Positions 6,985 to 13,988 of a DNA stretch of 13,988 bases are shown here, piece by piece. Position numbers and translations under genes: made by a program. Under the pieces are notes generated by a model that was not told the origin of the DNA, searched no databases, and worked only from the letters and a program-made list of their open reading frames with translations. This DNA is from Candidatus Latescibacterota bacterium (GTDB lineage: Bacteria; Latescibacterota; UBA2968; UBA8231), in assembly GCA_022827165.1 (NCBI GenBank), contig JAJDTN010000100.1, positions 1-13,988 of the forward strand, read 5' to 3'. Numbering within the stretch: the stretch's first letter is position 1; each line of letters opens with the position of its first letter.

Positions 6985-8229
6985 TCACCCCAACGACATG
7001 TCTTCCGGCAGCGGGCAGACGCCGGCCATGGGCTCGAAGATCTCGTGGACCCGCTCGTCGTAGAGGTTGCCGCTGAGGACGTCCACCAGGCCGCGCTTGC
7101 AGTGGGGGTGGGCCTGGAGGAACTCGGCGAAGCTGAACTCCTTGGTGTAGAAAGCGTAGACCAGCTTGCGCATGGCCTCCATGCCGCGGGTGAAGTCGGG
7201 TCCGAAGGCGCCCAGCCGTTCGGCCGTGGGCTCGCCGTCGGCCAGGGCCGACACGATGGCGTCGGCGGCCATCTCGCCGGACTTCAGCGCCAGGAGCACG
7301 CCGGAGGAGTAGATGGGGTCGAGGAAGCCGAAGGCGTCGCCCACCAGCACCCAGCCGTCGCCGGCGATGCGCCGGGAACGGTAGGAGAAGTCGCGGGTGA
7401 CCTTCATGGGCAGGATCTGCCGCGCGGGGGCGAGCCGTTCCTGCAAGGCGGGGCAGGCGGCCAGCTCCTCCTCGAAGACGCGCTGGGGGTCGGGCCGTCC
7501 GCCGCGGCGCAGGAGGTAGTCCCGGTCGCCCACGACGCCGACGCTGACGCGGTCGTCGGGCAGGGGGATGTACCAGAACCAGGAGTCCTTCTCGCGGGTG
7601 TGCAGGATCAGGGTGGCGCCCTCGTCGATGCCCTCGTCGCGCAGGGCCCCGGAGAAGTGGGTGAAGAGGGAGGCCTTCCTCAGGTTCGGCTCGGTCTCGG
7701 CCAGCTGCAGCCGGCGCGCCAGCAGGGCGCTCTGGCCGGTGGCGTCGACGGTGACGGCGGCTTCGATCTCGCGCACGGATCCGCCGGGCTCGCGGACGCG
7801 CACGCCCGTGGCCCTCTCGCCGTCGAGGAGCACGTCGAGGACCATGGCGCCCTGCACGATGTCGGCGCCCTTGGCGCGGGCGTTGTCCAGCATCATGGCG
7901 TCGAAGTCGCTGCGCAGGACCTGCCAGGTCACGGCGCTCTCGCCGGGATCGAACTCGGAGAAGTAGAACGGCGCCGAGGCGCGGCCCGAGCCGCCGAAGA
8001 ACTGGACGCTGTGCTTCCTCGGGAAGGCGCTGGCCCGTAGCTGCTCCAGCAGGCCCAGGCGCCGGAAGGTCCACCAGGTGGCCGGCATGAGGGACTCGCC
8101 CACCTTGAAGGGTGGAGTGGGCTCGCGCTCCAGCAGCAGGACGCTGTACCCGCCCTCGGCCACCAGGGCCGCCACCGTGGCCCCGGCCGGACCGCCGCCG
8201 GCGATCACGATGTCGTAGCGGTCCTTCAC
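6985..8229 (-). CDS. FAD-dependent halogenase-like oxidoreductase
   Basis: This 414-residue cytoplasmic flavoprotein opens with the FAD-binding GGGPAG (G11, G13, G16). It has the KVGESLMP segment (42-49) of the flavin halogenase/geranylgeranyl-reductase group and the halogenase motif WxWxIP as WFWYIP (217-222). It ends its core with the second flavin motif LVGDAFGFLDPIYSSG (295-310). K72, in RKHS, lies about where the catalytic lysine of CmlS-type halogenases is found, which is my inference from spacing. Halogenases of this type act on carrier-bound or free aromatic or acyl substrates with a separate flavin reductase, and some relatives are epoxidases or hydroxylases. The GTG start at 8229 overlaps the ligase stop as GTGA and follows AAAGGCGG, so the two proteins are probably made together. 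Halogenation is possible but not proven by the sequence. Confidence 0.8.
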   Translation of the reverse strand: MKDRYDIVIAGGGPAGATVAALVAEGGYSVLLLEREPTPPFKVGESLMPATWWTFRRLGLLEQLRASAFPRKHSVQFFGGSGRASAPFYFSEFDPGESAVTWQVLRSDFDAMMLDNARAKGADIVQGAMVLDVLLDGERATGVRVREPGGSVREIEAAVTVDATGQSALLARRLQLAETEPNLRKASLFTHFSGALRDEGIDEGATLILHTREKDSWFWYIPLPDDRVSVGVVGDRDYLLRRGGRPDPQRVFEEELAACPALQERLAPARQILPMKVTRDFSYRSRRIAGDGWVLVGDAFGFLDPIYSSGVLLALKSGEMAADAIVSALADGEPTAERLGAFGPDFTRGMEAMRKLVYAFYTKEFSFAEFLQAHPHCKRGLVDVLSGNLYDERVHEIFEPMAGVCPLPEDMSLG

Positions 8230-9482
8230 GAGTCCGCCTTTCGATGGTCGGTGACGCGCCGCGCCTTCAGCTCGAAGCGGGGCAGGCGGCCCGGGTCCAC
8301 CGCGCTCACCCGAGGACGCACGGCCAGCTCCTGGTGGGCCGCCGCCGTCAGGGCCTCCACCACCTCGGCGGCTCCCCGCCCCCCGGCGTTCACCTCGACC
8401 TCGATCTCCAGCTCGTCCAGATCGCCCGGCCGGCGCACGTGGACGGCGAACTCCTCCACCTCGGGGAAGCGGCGCACCACGTTCTCGATGGCGCCCGGAT
8501 AGAGGTTGACGCCGCGCACGAGCAGGGCGTCGTCCAAGCGGCCGATGACGCCGCCGTCGAGGCGCCGCCAGTTCCGTCCGCAGGGGCAGGAGTCGGACTG
8601 GTGCCAGCGCACGCGGTCGCCGGTGCGGTAGCGGATCACGGGCGAGCCAATGCGGCCGAGGTTGGTGATCACCAGCTCGCCCTCGCGGGCGGGGCGGTCC
8701 GTGCCCGGCTCGAGGATCTCGCAGAGGAACTCGTCCTCGTTGAGGTGCAGGCCGTCCTGCTGCCCGCACTCGAAGCCCCAGGCGCCGACCTCGGTGGCCC
8801 CGGCGTGGTCGAAGCAGCGCGCCCCCCAGGCCTGCTCGATGCGCGCCCGCGTGGCCGGCAGCGAGGCCCCCGGCTCGCCGGCGTGGATGGTGGTGCGCAC
8901 CGCCGTGGCCGCCGGGTCCAGTCCCTGGCCGCGGGCGACGCCGGCCAGGTGCAGGGCGTAGGTGGGCGTGCACACGAGGACGGTGGCGTCGTTGGCGGCC
9001 AGGGCCTCCAGGCGCTGCACCGAGGACATGCCGCCGCCGGGGATCGCCATGGCGCCCATGCGGACGGCGGCGTCGAAGGCGGTCCAGAAGCCGATGAAGG
9101 GGGCGAAGGAGAAGGCGAAGAAGATGCGGTCCGAGGCGCGCACGCCGGCGCCGCGGTAGACCTCCATCCAGCACCCCGTGAACCAGTCCCAGCCGGCCTG
9201 CGTGTCCAGCCAGCGCAGCCGCCGGCCGGTGGTGCCCGATGTCTGGTGGAGGCGCACGTAGCGTTCGAGGGGCCAGGTGAGGTTGGTGCCGTACGGAGGG
9301 TGCCGGGCCTGGTCGAGGGAGAGCTCCTCCTTGGTGGTGAAGGGCAGGCGCCGGTAGTCGGCCAGGCTCGACACGTCGCCGGGGGAGCGCACGCCGGCGG
9401 CGCGCAGCCGCGGGCCGTAGAAGGGGTTGCTCTCCAGCACCTCGGCGAGCAGGCGCCGCAGCCGCGGCAGGGGGTCGGTCAC
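8226..9482 (-). CDS. Phenylacetate-CoA-ligase-like (PaaK family) adenylate-forming enzyme
   Basis: The full set of ANL-superfamily motifs of the PaaK type is present in 418 residues: TSGTTG (81-86, ATP binding), HAGATE (226-231), YRTGDR (285-290), CPCGR (299-303), RGVNLYPG (323-330) and a C-terminal LPRFELKARRV segment whose K406 corresponds to the catalytic lysine. The family activates an aryl or other carboxylate as the acyl-AMP and usually transfers it to CoA; some relatives load a carrier protein. At 418 residues it is close to the usual PaaK length of about 430. GTG at 9482 follows GGGGGAGA with a 9-base spacer. It lies 81 bases after the second propeller gene and overlaps the halogenase-like gene. 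A role in activating a carboxylic building block for that enzyme is inferred from position. Confidence 0.85.
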   Translation of the reverse strand: MTDPLPRLRRLLAEVLESNPFYGPRLRAAGVRSPGDVSSLADYRRLPFTTKEELSLDQARHPPYGTNLTWPLERYVRLHQTSGTTGRRLRWLDTQAGWDWFTGCWMEVYRGAGVRASDRIFFAFSFAPFIGFWTAFDAAVRMGAMAIPGGGMSSVQRLEALAANDATVLVCTPTYALHLAGVARGQGLDPAATAVRTTIHAGEPGASLPATRARIEQAWGARCFDHAGATEVGAWGFECGQQDGLHLNEDEFLCEILEPGTDRPAREGELVITNLGRIGSPVIRYRTGDRVRWHQSDSCPCGRNWRRLDGGVIGRLDDALLVRGVNLYPGAIENVVRRFPEVEEFAVHVRRPGDLDELEIEVEVNAGGRGAAEVVEALTAAAHQELAVRPRVSAVDPGRLPRFELKARRVTDHRKADS

Positions 9483-9491
9483 GGCGACCGG

Positions 9492-9499
9492 TCTCCCCC
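9492..9499 (-). promoter_or_regulatory. Ribosome-binding site of the PaaK-like gene
   Basis: GGGGGAGA on the minus strand, 9 bases before the GTG at 9482. It supports this non-ATG start. Confidence 0.5.
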
Positions 9500-9514
9500 G
9501 GGCGAGGAGAGGGC

Positions 9515-9557
9515 GGTCACCGGGTTGCCGCCGGAGCCGGAGTGCGTCCCGGTGACC
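9515..9557. other. Inverted repeat with 10-bp arms between propeller and ligase genes
   Basis: GGTCACCGGG (9515-9524) and CCCGGTGACC (9548-9557) are perfect inverted repeats separated by 23 bases. On the transcribed minus strand this could fold as a stem-loop just after the propeller stop. No U-tract follows, so it may be an RNA-processing or stability hairpin, a protein-binding site, or a weak terminator that lowers expression of the two downstream genes. Confidence 0.45.
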
Positions 9558-9563
9558 ACGCTT

Positions 9564-10820
9564 TCAGCCCGGGGTCAGGTCGACGCAGACGACCTCGCGG
9601 TCGTCGCGCACGAAGAGGCGTCCGCCGGCCAGGGTGGGGGCGGTCCAGCAGCGCTTGCCCTCGAGGACCTGGGCGCGGGCCAGCTCCTGGTGGGCCTTCG
9701 GGTCGGCCCGCACCAGGGCCAGGGCGCCCCGGTCGGAGAGCACCACGAGCATCTCCCCGGCGCGCATCAGCGTGCCCTCGCCGTATCCCCGGGCCTTCCA
9801 CGCCTCGGCGCCGGTGGCCGCGGAGATGCACTTGAGGATGGTGCCGTCGAAGCCGTAGAGATGGCCGCCGGCGTAGACGCTGGTGGCCATGCGGTTGGAC
9901 ATGAACCGAGAGGTCCAGACCGTCTCGGTCTTCAACGCGTCACCGTCGCGGGTGACCCGGACCAGGGCCGCTCCCTTGTCGTAGCCGCTGGAGATGAACA
10001 CGCCGTCGGGGGGGATCACCAGGGGGGTCGTGGCGTGGACGTCGTACGGGGTCTCCCACTCGCGGCGCCACAGCAGGCGGCCGTCGGCCGGGGCCACCGC
10101 CACCAGCCCGGTGCGCATGAAGAACACGGCCTGGCGCACGCCCGCCAGGTCGACGGCCACCGGCGAGCTGTAGCTGCCCGGGTCGCTGTGGGCGCTCCAG
10201 ACGACCTCGCCGGTGAAGCGGTTCAGGGCGCCGAGGGCGCGGCCCTTGCCGCCCGCCGTCTCCACCAGCAGCAGGTCCCCCTCCACGAGGGGGGACCCGG
10301 AGAACCCCCAGCGCGGCATGCCGCCGCCGAAGGTCGAGGGCAGGTCGGCGCTCCACGCCAGCTCCCCCGTGGCGGCGTGCACCGCCACCAGCCGGCCCGT
10401 GGCCCCGAGGGCGTACACGTGGCCGCCGGCCACCGAGGGGGTGCTGCGCGGGCCGTTGCCGCCCTGGGGCTCGAAGTACTTGCCCCCCGTGTCGAGGCGC
10501 CACAGCTCGCTGCCGTCGCCGGCGTCCAGGCAGAACAGGTACTCGCGCTGGCCCTCGGTCCACAGGGTGAAGGCGCGGCCGCCGGCCACGGCGATGCCGG
10601 AGAACCCGTCGCCGGCAGGCCGCCGCCAGAGGACGGCGGGGCCCTCGGCCGGCCACACGGCGACGCTGTCCTCGACGGAACCGCTGCGGTGGGGGCCGAG
10701 GAACTGGGGCCAGTCCGCGGCGGGAGGTGGTTCCTCGGCCGGGGCGGCGGCGGCGAGGGCCATCAGCATCAGGGCGGCGGCCCGGTGGAGGGGTGCGCGC
10801 GGCGCGGCAGGTCGGTTCAC
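9564..10820 (-). CDS. Secreted PQQ-like beta-propeller protein (second copy)
   Basis: This 418-residue protein has a signal peptide (N-terminal MNRPAAPRAPLHR, hydrophobic core about 14-26, Ala-rich end near 28-35) followed by DWPQFLGPHRSG, the same opening motif as the propeller at 4910-6202. Later blades include DAGDGSELWRLDTGG and AAVHAATGELAW-type repeats. The chain resembles the first propeller but is clearly diverged, so they are paralogues rather than a recent duplication. GTG at 10820 is supported by AAGGAGT at 10835-10829, which overlaps the stop of the radical SAM gene. It is likely translated from the same mRNA. A periplasmic binding or scaffold role is inferred; no redox-enzyme domain is seen. 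Confidence 0.85.
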   Translation of the reverse strand: MNRPAAPRAPLHRAAALMLMALAAAAPAEEPPPAADWPQFLGPHRSGSVEDSVAVWPAEGPAVLWRRPAGDGFSGIAVAGGRAFTLWTEGQREYLFCLDAGDGSELWRLDTGGKYFEPQGGNGPRSTPSVAGGHVYALGATGRLVAVHAATGELAWSADLPSTFGGGMPRWGFSGSPLVEGDLLLVETAGGKGRALGALNRFTGEVVWSAHSDPGSYSSPVAVDLAGVRQAVFFMRTGLVAVAPADGRLLWRREWETPYDVHATTPLVIPPDGVFISSGYDKGAALVRVTRDGDALKTETVWTSRFMSNRMATSVYAGGHLYGFDGTILKCISAATGAEAWKARGYGEGTLMRAGEMLVVLSDRGALALVRADPKAHQELARAQVLEGKRCWTAPTLAGGRLFVRDDREVVCVDLTPG

Positions 10821-10828
10821 GGTAGGTG

Positions 10829-10835
10829 ACTCCTT
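10829..10835 (-). promoter_or_regulatory. Ribosome-binding site of the second propeller gene
   Basis: AAGGAGT on the minus strand, 8 bases before GTG 10820, overlapping the end of the radical SAM gene. It supports choosing this GTG over the longer open frame. Confidence 0.6.
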
Positions 10836-12202
10836 CAGGTGTAGCGGGCGTTCCGGAACTCGGGTGCGTAGAACAGGGGCAGAAGCTGGTCGACGCGCAA
10901 CATCCCTTCCGGCGTCAGCCTCACCTCTTCGGGGCCGCGGGTGAGCATCCCTTCGTCCTCCAGGGTCGCCCAGGCGGACTCGAACTCGGCGAGCACGTCG
11001 ACGCCGAACTTCTCCCGGAAGCAGGCAGGGCGGATGCTCCCGAGCTTGAGCTGCAGGATCATCTCGCGCACGAGCCGCTGCGCGGCGGTGGTGGGCAGGG
11101 CTCGGCCGATGGCCAGGCGGTCCTCGTCGAGGGCCCCCAGGTACTCCTCCCAACGGTCCGCGTTCTGGAAGTGCACGCCCCCCACGTGGGAGATGGAGGA
11201 GACCCCGGCGCCGATCATGTCGCTGCCGCGCCACAGGGCGTCGCGGTAGAGGAACTCCGCCGGCCGGCCCTTGCGCACCAGGGTGTAGGCGCTGGTCTGC
11301 TCGTACCCGGCCGCGGTCAGGGCCTCGATGGCGTGGGCGTGCCACTCCCGCTTCGTGCGCCAGTCGGCCAGGATCAGCTCCCGCCGGCGGCCCTCGGAGA
11401 TCGCCTTCGAGTAGAGGGTGTTGTACGGCAGCTCCATCTGGTAGATGGTGATGCTGTCGGCGTCGAGATCGACGGCGCGCTCCACCGTGTCGCGCCAGCT
11501 CTCCCAAGTGTCGGAGACCAGCCCGGCCATGAGGTCGACGTTGACCTGGCGGAAGCCGGCGGCGCGGATCCAGGGCATCGACCGGTAGACCTCGCGGCTC
11601 ACATGGGCGCGGCCGTTCTCGCGCAGGACGTCGTCGTTCAGGTGCTCCACCCCCAGGCTCAGGCGCGTGACCCCGATCTCGGCGATGGCGGCGACCTTGG
11701 CCTCGGTGAGGGTCCCGGGCTCGCACTCGAAGGCGATCTCGCCGGCCTCGTCCCAGGACATGGCGGACTTGGCGCGGGCGGCCAGGGAGCGCAGGTCCCG
11801 GGCGCTGATGTAGGAGGGGGTGCCACCGCCGAAGTAGACGAACCGCAGGGGCCGGCCGTCGATCCGCGGCCGGTCTGCAAAGAGCTCGATCTCGCGCCCG
11901 AGGGCGTCGAGGTAGCGCCGGATCTCGCCGGCGTTGCGGTCCACGTAGACGCGGAAGTAGCAGAACTTGCAGCGCTTGCGGCAGAAGGGGATGTGCAGGT
12001 AGAGGCCGAGGTCGGGAGGGGTGAGGCCCGGGGCGGACTGCAGCACCGCCTCGGCGGCGGGCACCCGGTCGGCGCGCCAGAAGGAGTAGGGCGGGTAGTT
12101 GGAGACGAAGACGCTGCCCACGTCGGTGTCGGTGAGCATCCGGTCGAGGCGGGTGGTGGCCGGCTCGGGGCGGATCGAGGAAGTGGGAGGGGTCGCGGTC
12201 AT
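10835..12202 (-). CDS. HemN-like radical SAM enzyme (coproporphyrinogen-oxidase family)
   Basis: The iron-sulfur motif CRKRCKFC (C74, C78, C81) matches the radical SAM CxxxCxxC, preceded by YLHIPF as in HemN/HemW. Next come YFGGGTPS (123-130), the SLGVEHLND segment (182-190) and NVDLMAGL (221-228), all in HemN order. The C-terminal third (about 370-455) looks like the winged-helix region of the family. The protein is 455 residues and has about 70 residues before the cluster, more like HemN than the shorter HemW. Classical HemN has a fourth Cys after the cluster (CxxxCxxCxC); here that position reads Phe, in CYF. The family includes true coproporphyrinogen oxidases, heme chaperones and class C methyltransferases that use two SAMs. 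With ligase and halogenase-like neighbours, a class C methylase or cyclase is a plausible alternative to heme synthesis (inference). The ATG overlaps the previous stop as ATGA. Confidence 0.85.
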   Translation of the reverse strand: MTATPPTSSIRPEPATTRLDRMLTDTDVGSVFVSNYPPYSFWRADRVPAAEAVLQSAPGLTPPDLGLYLHIPFCRKRCKFCYFRVYVDRNAGEIRRYLDALGREIELFADRPRIDGRPLRFVYFGGGTPSYISARDLRSLAARAKSAMSWDEAGEIAFECEPGTLTEAKVAAIAEIGVTRLSLGVEHLNDDVLRENGRAHVSREVYRSMPWIRAAGFRQVNVDLMAGLVSDTWESWRDTVERAVDLDADSITIYQMELPYNTLYSKAISEGRRRELILADWRTKREWHAHAIEALTAAGYEQTSAYTLVRKGRPAEFLYRDALWRGSDMIGAGVSSISHVGGVHFQNADRWEEYLGALDEDRLAIGRALPTTAAQRLVREMILQLKLGSIRPACFREKFGVDVLAEFESAWATLEDEGMLTRGPEEVRLTPEGMLRVDQLLPLFYAPEFRNARYT

Positions 12203-13365
12203 TCCGTCTCCACGGAAGAGGCGGCGAAGCAGTAGAGGACGCCATCGGTGTCGCCGACCACCAGCCGGCCCGAGACCAGGGCGGGGGAGGCGGCGAAGGC
12301 GGAGGCCCCTTCGAAGGTCCACATCTCCGCGCCCGTGGCAAGATCGAGCCCGTGCAGGCGGCCCCGCATGGAAGCGGCGTAGACCCGGTCGCCGGCGATG
12401 ACGGGGGAGGCGTCGACGCGGCCTCCGGCGGCGAAGACCCACAGGGCCTCCCCGGTCTCGGCGTCGATGGCGTGGACCTGGCTGTCGCGGCCCCCGGCGA
12501 TCACGCGGCCCCCGGCCACGGCGGCCGATGCGTAGAAAGGGAAGCTGCTTCCGGCGGGGCGGTAGCGCCAGAGCACCCGGGCGTTCTCCAGGTCGACGGC
12601 GACGACCTCGTCGCCGAAGGTGCCGAGGTAGGCGCGCCCGCCGGCCACGGCGGAACTGGCCGCCGCGTAGGTGCCCAGGTCGACGGAGGACAGCTCCTGT
12701 CCGGTGGCCAGATCCAGCCGCCGCAGGACCCCGTCGCAGCCGGCGATGACGGCGGTACCCCCGGCCACGGCCGCGGCGCCGTGCACGTACCCGCCGGTGG
12801 CCACGCTCCACAGCGGCCGGCCGTCGGCGGTGGAGAGGCAGTACAGGTTGTTGTCGTAGCTGCCCACGAGGACGCGGTCCCCGGCCACGGTGGGCGAGGC
12901 GGTGACCGCGCCCCCGGCGGTGAAACGCCAGAGTTCCGCGCCCGAGGCGGCGTCCACCGCGTGCAGGCGGCCGTCCTCGTCGCCCACGTAGACCACGCCT
13001 CCTGCCACCGCGGGGGAGGACTTGATCTCGGCCGCGGCGTCGTACCCCCAGAGGATGCGGCCCTCCGCGAGGCCCACCGCGAGCAGCCGCCCATCGAGGG
13101 TGCCCACGTAGGCCGTGTCGCCGGCGATGGCCGCGGTGGACTCGATCCCGGCGTAACGGCCCGAGTCGGCGGTGGCCGAGGTGTCGAGGGACCAGGCCAG
13201 GCGCAGGGGCTCGCGCAGCGGCGCCGCGGCCTCGCCCGTCAGTTGGGGGTTGCCGCGGAAGGAGGGCCAGTCATCGGTGTCGGCCGCGTCGGAGGATGCA
13301 GCGGCGGCCAGCGCCAGCAGGAGGGCGGCGAACGAAGGTTGGCGAGGATTCGAGATGCCAGCCAT
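12199..13365 (-). CDS. Secreted eight-unit BamB-like beta-propeller protein
   Basis: The 388-residue protein starts with a signal peptide (MAGISNPRQPSF, hydrophobic core about 12-23, Ala-rich end near 28) and then DDWPSFRGNPQLTGEA. The rest is made of about eight tandem units of 40 residues, each with a VAGGRVYVG-type strand and Asp-x-x-x-Gly-x-x-Leu-Trp, as in DAASGAELWRF and DAETGEALWVF. This fits an eight-bladed propeller like the outer-membrane assembly protein BamB, although a BamB role would need other Bam genes that are not here. ATG at 13365 is the first that leaves a normal signal peptide, but its Shine-Dalgarno is poor. The stop overlaps the radical SAM start. It lies 47 bases after the alcohol dehydrogenase. 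It is much more regular than the other two propeller proteins. Confidence 0.85.
   Translation of the reverse strand: MAGISNPRQPSFAALLLALAAAASSDAADTDDWPSFRGNPQLTGEAAAPLREPLRLAWSLDTSATADSGRYAGIESTAAIAGDTAYVGTLDGRLLAVGLAEGRILWGYDAAAEIKSSPAVAGGVVYVGDEDGRLHAVDAASGAELWRFTAGGAVTASPTVAGDRVLVGSYDNNLYCLSTADGRPLWSVATGGYVHGAAAVAGGTAVIAGCDGVLRRLDLATGQELSSVDLGTYAAASSAVAGGRAYLGTFGDEVVAVDLENARVLWRYRPAGSSFPFYASAAVAGGRVIAGGRDSQVHAIDAETGEALWVFAAGGRVDASPVIAGDRVYAASMRGRLHGLDLATGAEMWTFEGASAFAASPALVSGRLVVGDTDGVLYCFAASSVETE
12283..13130 (-). repeat. 120-bp tandem coding repeat in the propeller gene
   Basis: On the plus strand a recurring segment (such as CCGGCCACGG or GGGGGAGG contexts) appears near 12283, 12403, 12521, 12641, 12761, 12881, 13001 and 13121. 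I measured steps of exactly 120 bases for nearly all of them, with one step of about 129 where three residues are inserted. Each unit encodes one 40-residue blade. Confidence 0.75.
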
Positions 13366-13412
13366 TCGGGGAGGAGACCCACCGGGGGTCCGGCCTTCAG
13401 GCGCCCGGCGCC

Positions 13413-13988
13413 TCAATACGCTCCCCCATAGAGCCCCGCACACTCCGCCGCGCCCACCGGCCGCGGGTTGAACCGCGCCGTCTTCTGCCCCGCCGCCTCC
13501 GCGGCCAGCCCTTCCAGGCCGTCCTGCGGCACCCCCAGGTCCCGCAGCCGACGCGGCAGTCCGGCCGCCTCCAGCAGTTCCTCCACGCGGGCGGCCAGGG
13601 CCTCGGCCGCGCCGGCGCCCGCCTTCGATGCGGTCCCCGTCCCCGACGCGTGCAGCAGCCCGGCGTACAGCCCCTCGGCAGCGGCGCCGTTGAAGCGGAT
13701 CACGTGGGGCAGCATCAGGCCCACGGCGACGCCGTGGGTGACGCCGTGAGCCCGGGTCAGCGGGTTGGCGCAGGCGTGGACGGCGCCGAGCATGGAGTGC
13801 TCGATGGAGGTCCCGGCCCAGTGGGCGCCGAGGAGCATCTCGCCGGCGCCGGCACCGGCCGCCGGATCGGCGACCCAGCCCTCGAAGGCGCCGAAGAGAA
13901 GGCGGGCGGCCTGGCGGGCGTACAGACGCGAGACGGGATTGGCGTTCGTCGCCGTGAAGCTCTCCACGGCATGGGCGACGGCGTCGAT
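13413..13988 (-). CDS. Iron-containing alcohol dehydrogenase, C-terminal part (5' end outside window)
   Basis: The frame is open to the right edge, giving the last 192 residues of a group III iron-dependent alcohol dehydrogenase. The visible part begins IDAVAHAVESF, a hallmark of the family, whose D2 and H6 are two of the four metal ligands. The other two are expected at H71 and H85 (GAVHACANPL and THGVAVG, 14 residues apart as in lactaldehyde reductase FucO). The residue that is His267 in FucO appears here as Asn (N75), a substitution near the active site. These enzymes reduce aldehydes or oxidise alcohols with NAD(P)H in the cytoplasm; maleylacetate reductases belong to the same family. The gene is upstream of the propeller, radical SAM, ligase and halogenase-like genes and probably starts or leads their operon. 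Full length would be about 380 residues. Confidence 0.85.
   Translation of the reverse strand: MDAVAHAVESFTATNANPVSRLYARQAARLLFGAFEGWVADPAAGAGAGEMLLGAHWAGTSIEHSMLGAVHACANPLTRAHGVTHGVAVGLMLPHVIRFNGAAAEGLYAGLLHASGTGTASKAGAGAAEALAARVEELLEAAGLPRRLRDLGVPQDGLEGLAAEAAGQKTARFNPRPVGAAECAGLYGGAY

Noticed and set aside
8112..10829. A 905-codon open frame on the plus strand.
   Set aside because: It lies opposite three well-supported minus-strand genes; its protein is low-complexity and rich in Gly, Ala, His and Val, as expected from the antisense of GC-rich coding sequence.
4910..13365. The propeller proteins as quinoprotein alcohol dehydrogenases.
   Set aside because: No dehydrogenase catalytic domain, vicinal-cysteine motif or heme c CxxCH was seen; the proteins contain only a signal peptide and blades.
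10826..13431. Long plus-strand frames opposite the radical SAM and third propeller genes.
   Set aside because: They have no recognisable motifs and mirror the codon structure of the minus-strand genes.

Overview
The window comes from a high-GC bacterium that I cannot name to species or phylum. Three secreted PQQ-like beta-propeller proteins occur, two of them opening with a DWPQWRGP-type motif. That motif is common in Planctomycetota, Acidobacteriota, Verrucomicrobiota and related candidate phyla, so one of these is a reasonable guess. There is no rRNA, tRNA, CRISPR array, transposase or phage structural gene in view.

Region A (1-3743, plus strand) is a tightly coupled three-gene operon cut by the left edge. 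It encodes an unrecognised protein, a phospholipase-D-superfamily protein with two complete HxKx4D motifs, and an RtcR-like sigma54 activator. The activator has an N-terminal CARF-like sensor, an AAA+ domain with an intact GAFTGA loop, and a C-terminal Fis-type helix-turn-helix. The genes overlap at their start and stop codons (TGATG and ATGA). A nucleotide-sensor regulator translated together with a possible nuclease looks like a stress-response or anti-phage module. It is the best candidate here for an undescribed system, but that function is inference.

Region B (3744-6984, minus strand) is a mixed zone. It holds a complete HAD hydrolase, a secreted PQQ-like propeller protein, three very small genes resembling antitoxin-like families without visible partners, and a 45-base relic of a propeller gene next to the end of region A. 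The relic and the change in base composition suggest this is a patched accessory boundary.

Region C (6985-13988, minus strand) is a long, very GC-rich gene string read right to left: iron-dependent alcohol dehydrogenase (cut by the right edge), 8-unit BamB-like propeller, HemN-like radical SAM enzyme, second propeller, PaaK-like adenylate-forming ligase, and a flavin halogenase-like oxidoreductase. Starts and stops overlap by 4 bases at two junctions, and most gaps are under 85 bases. The mix of carboxylate activation, flavin oxidation or halogenation, radical SAM chemistry and alcohol/aldehyde redox suggests a small-molecule biosynthetic operon with periplasmic propeller proteins. The product cannot be read from this window.
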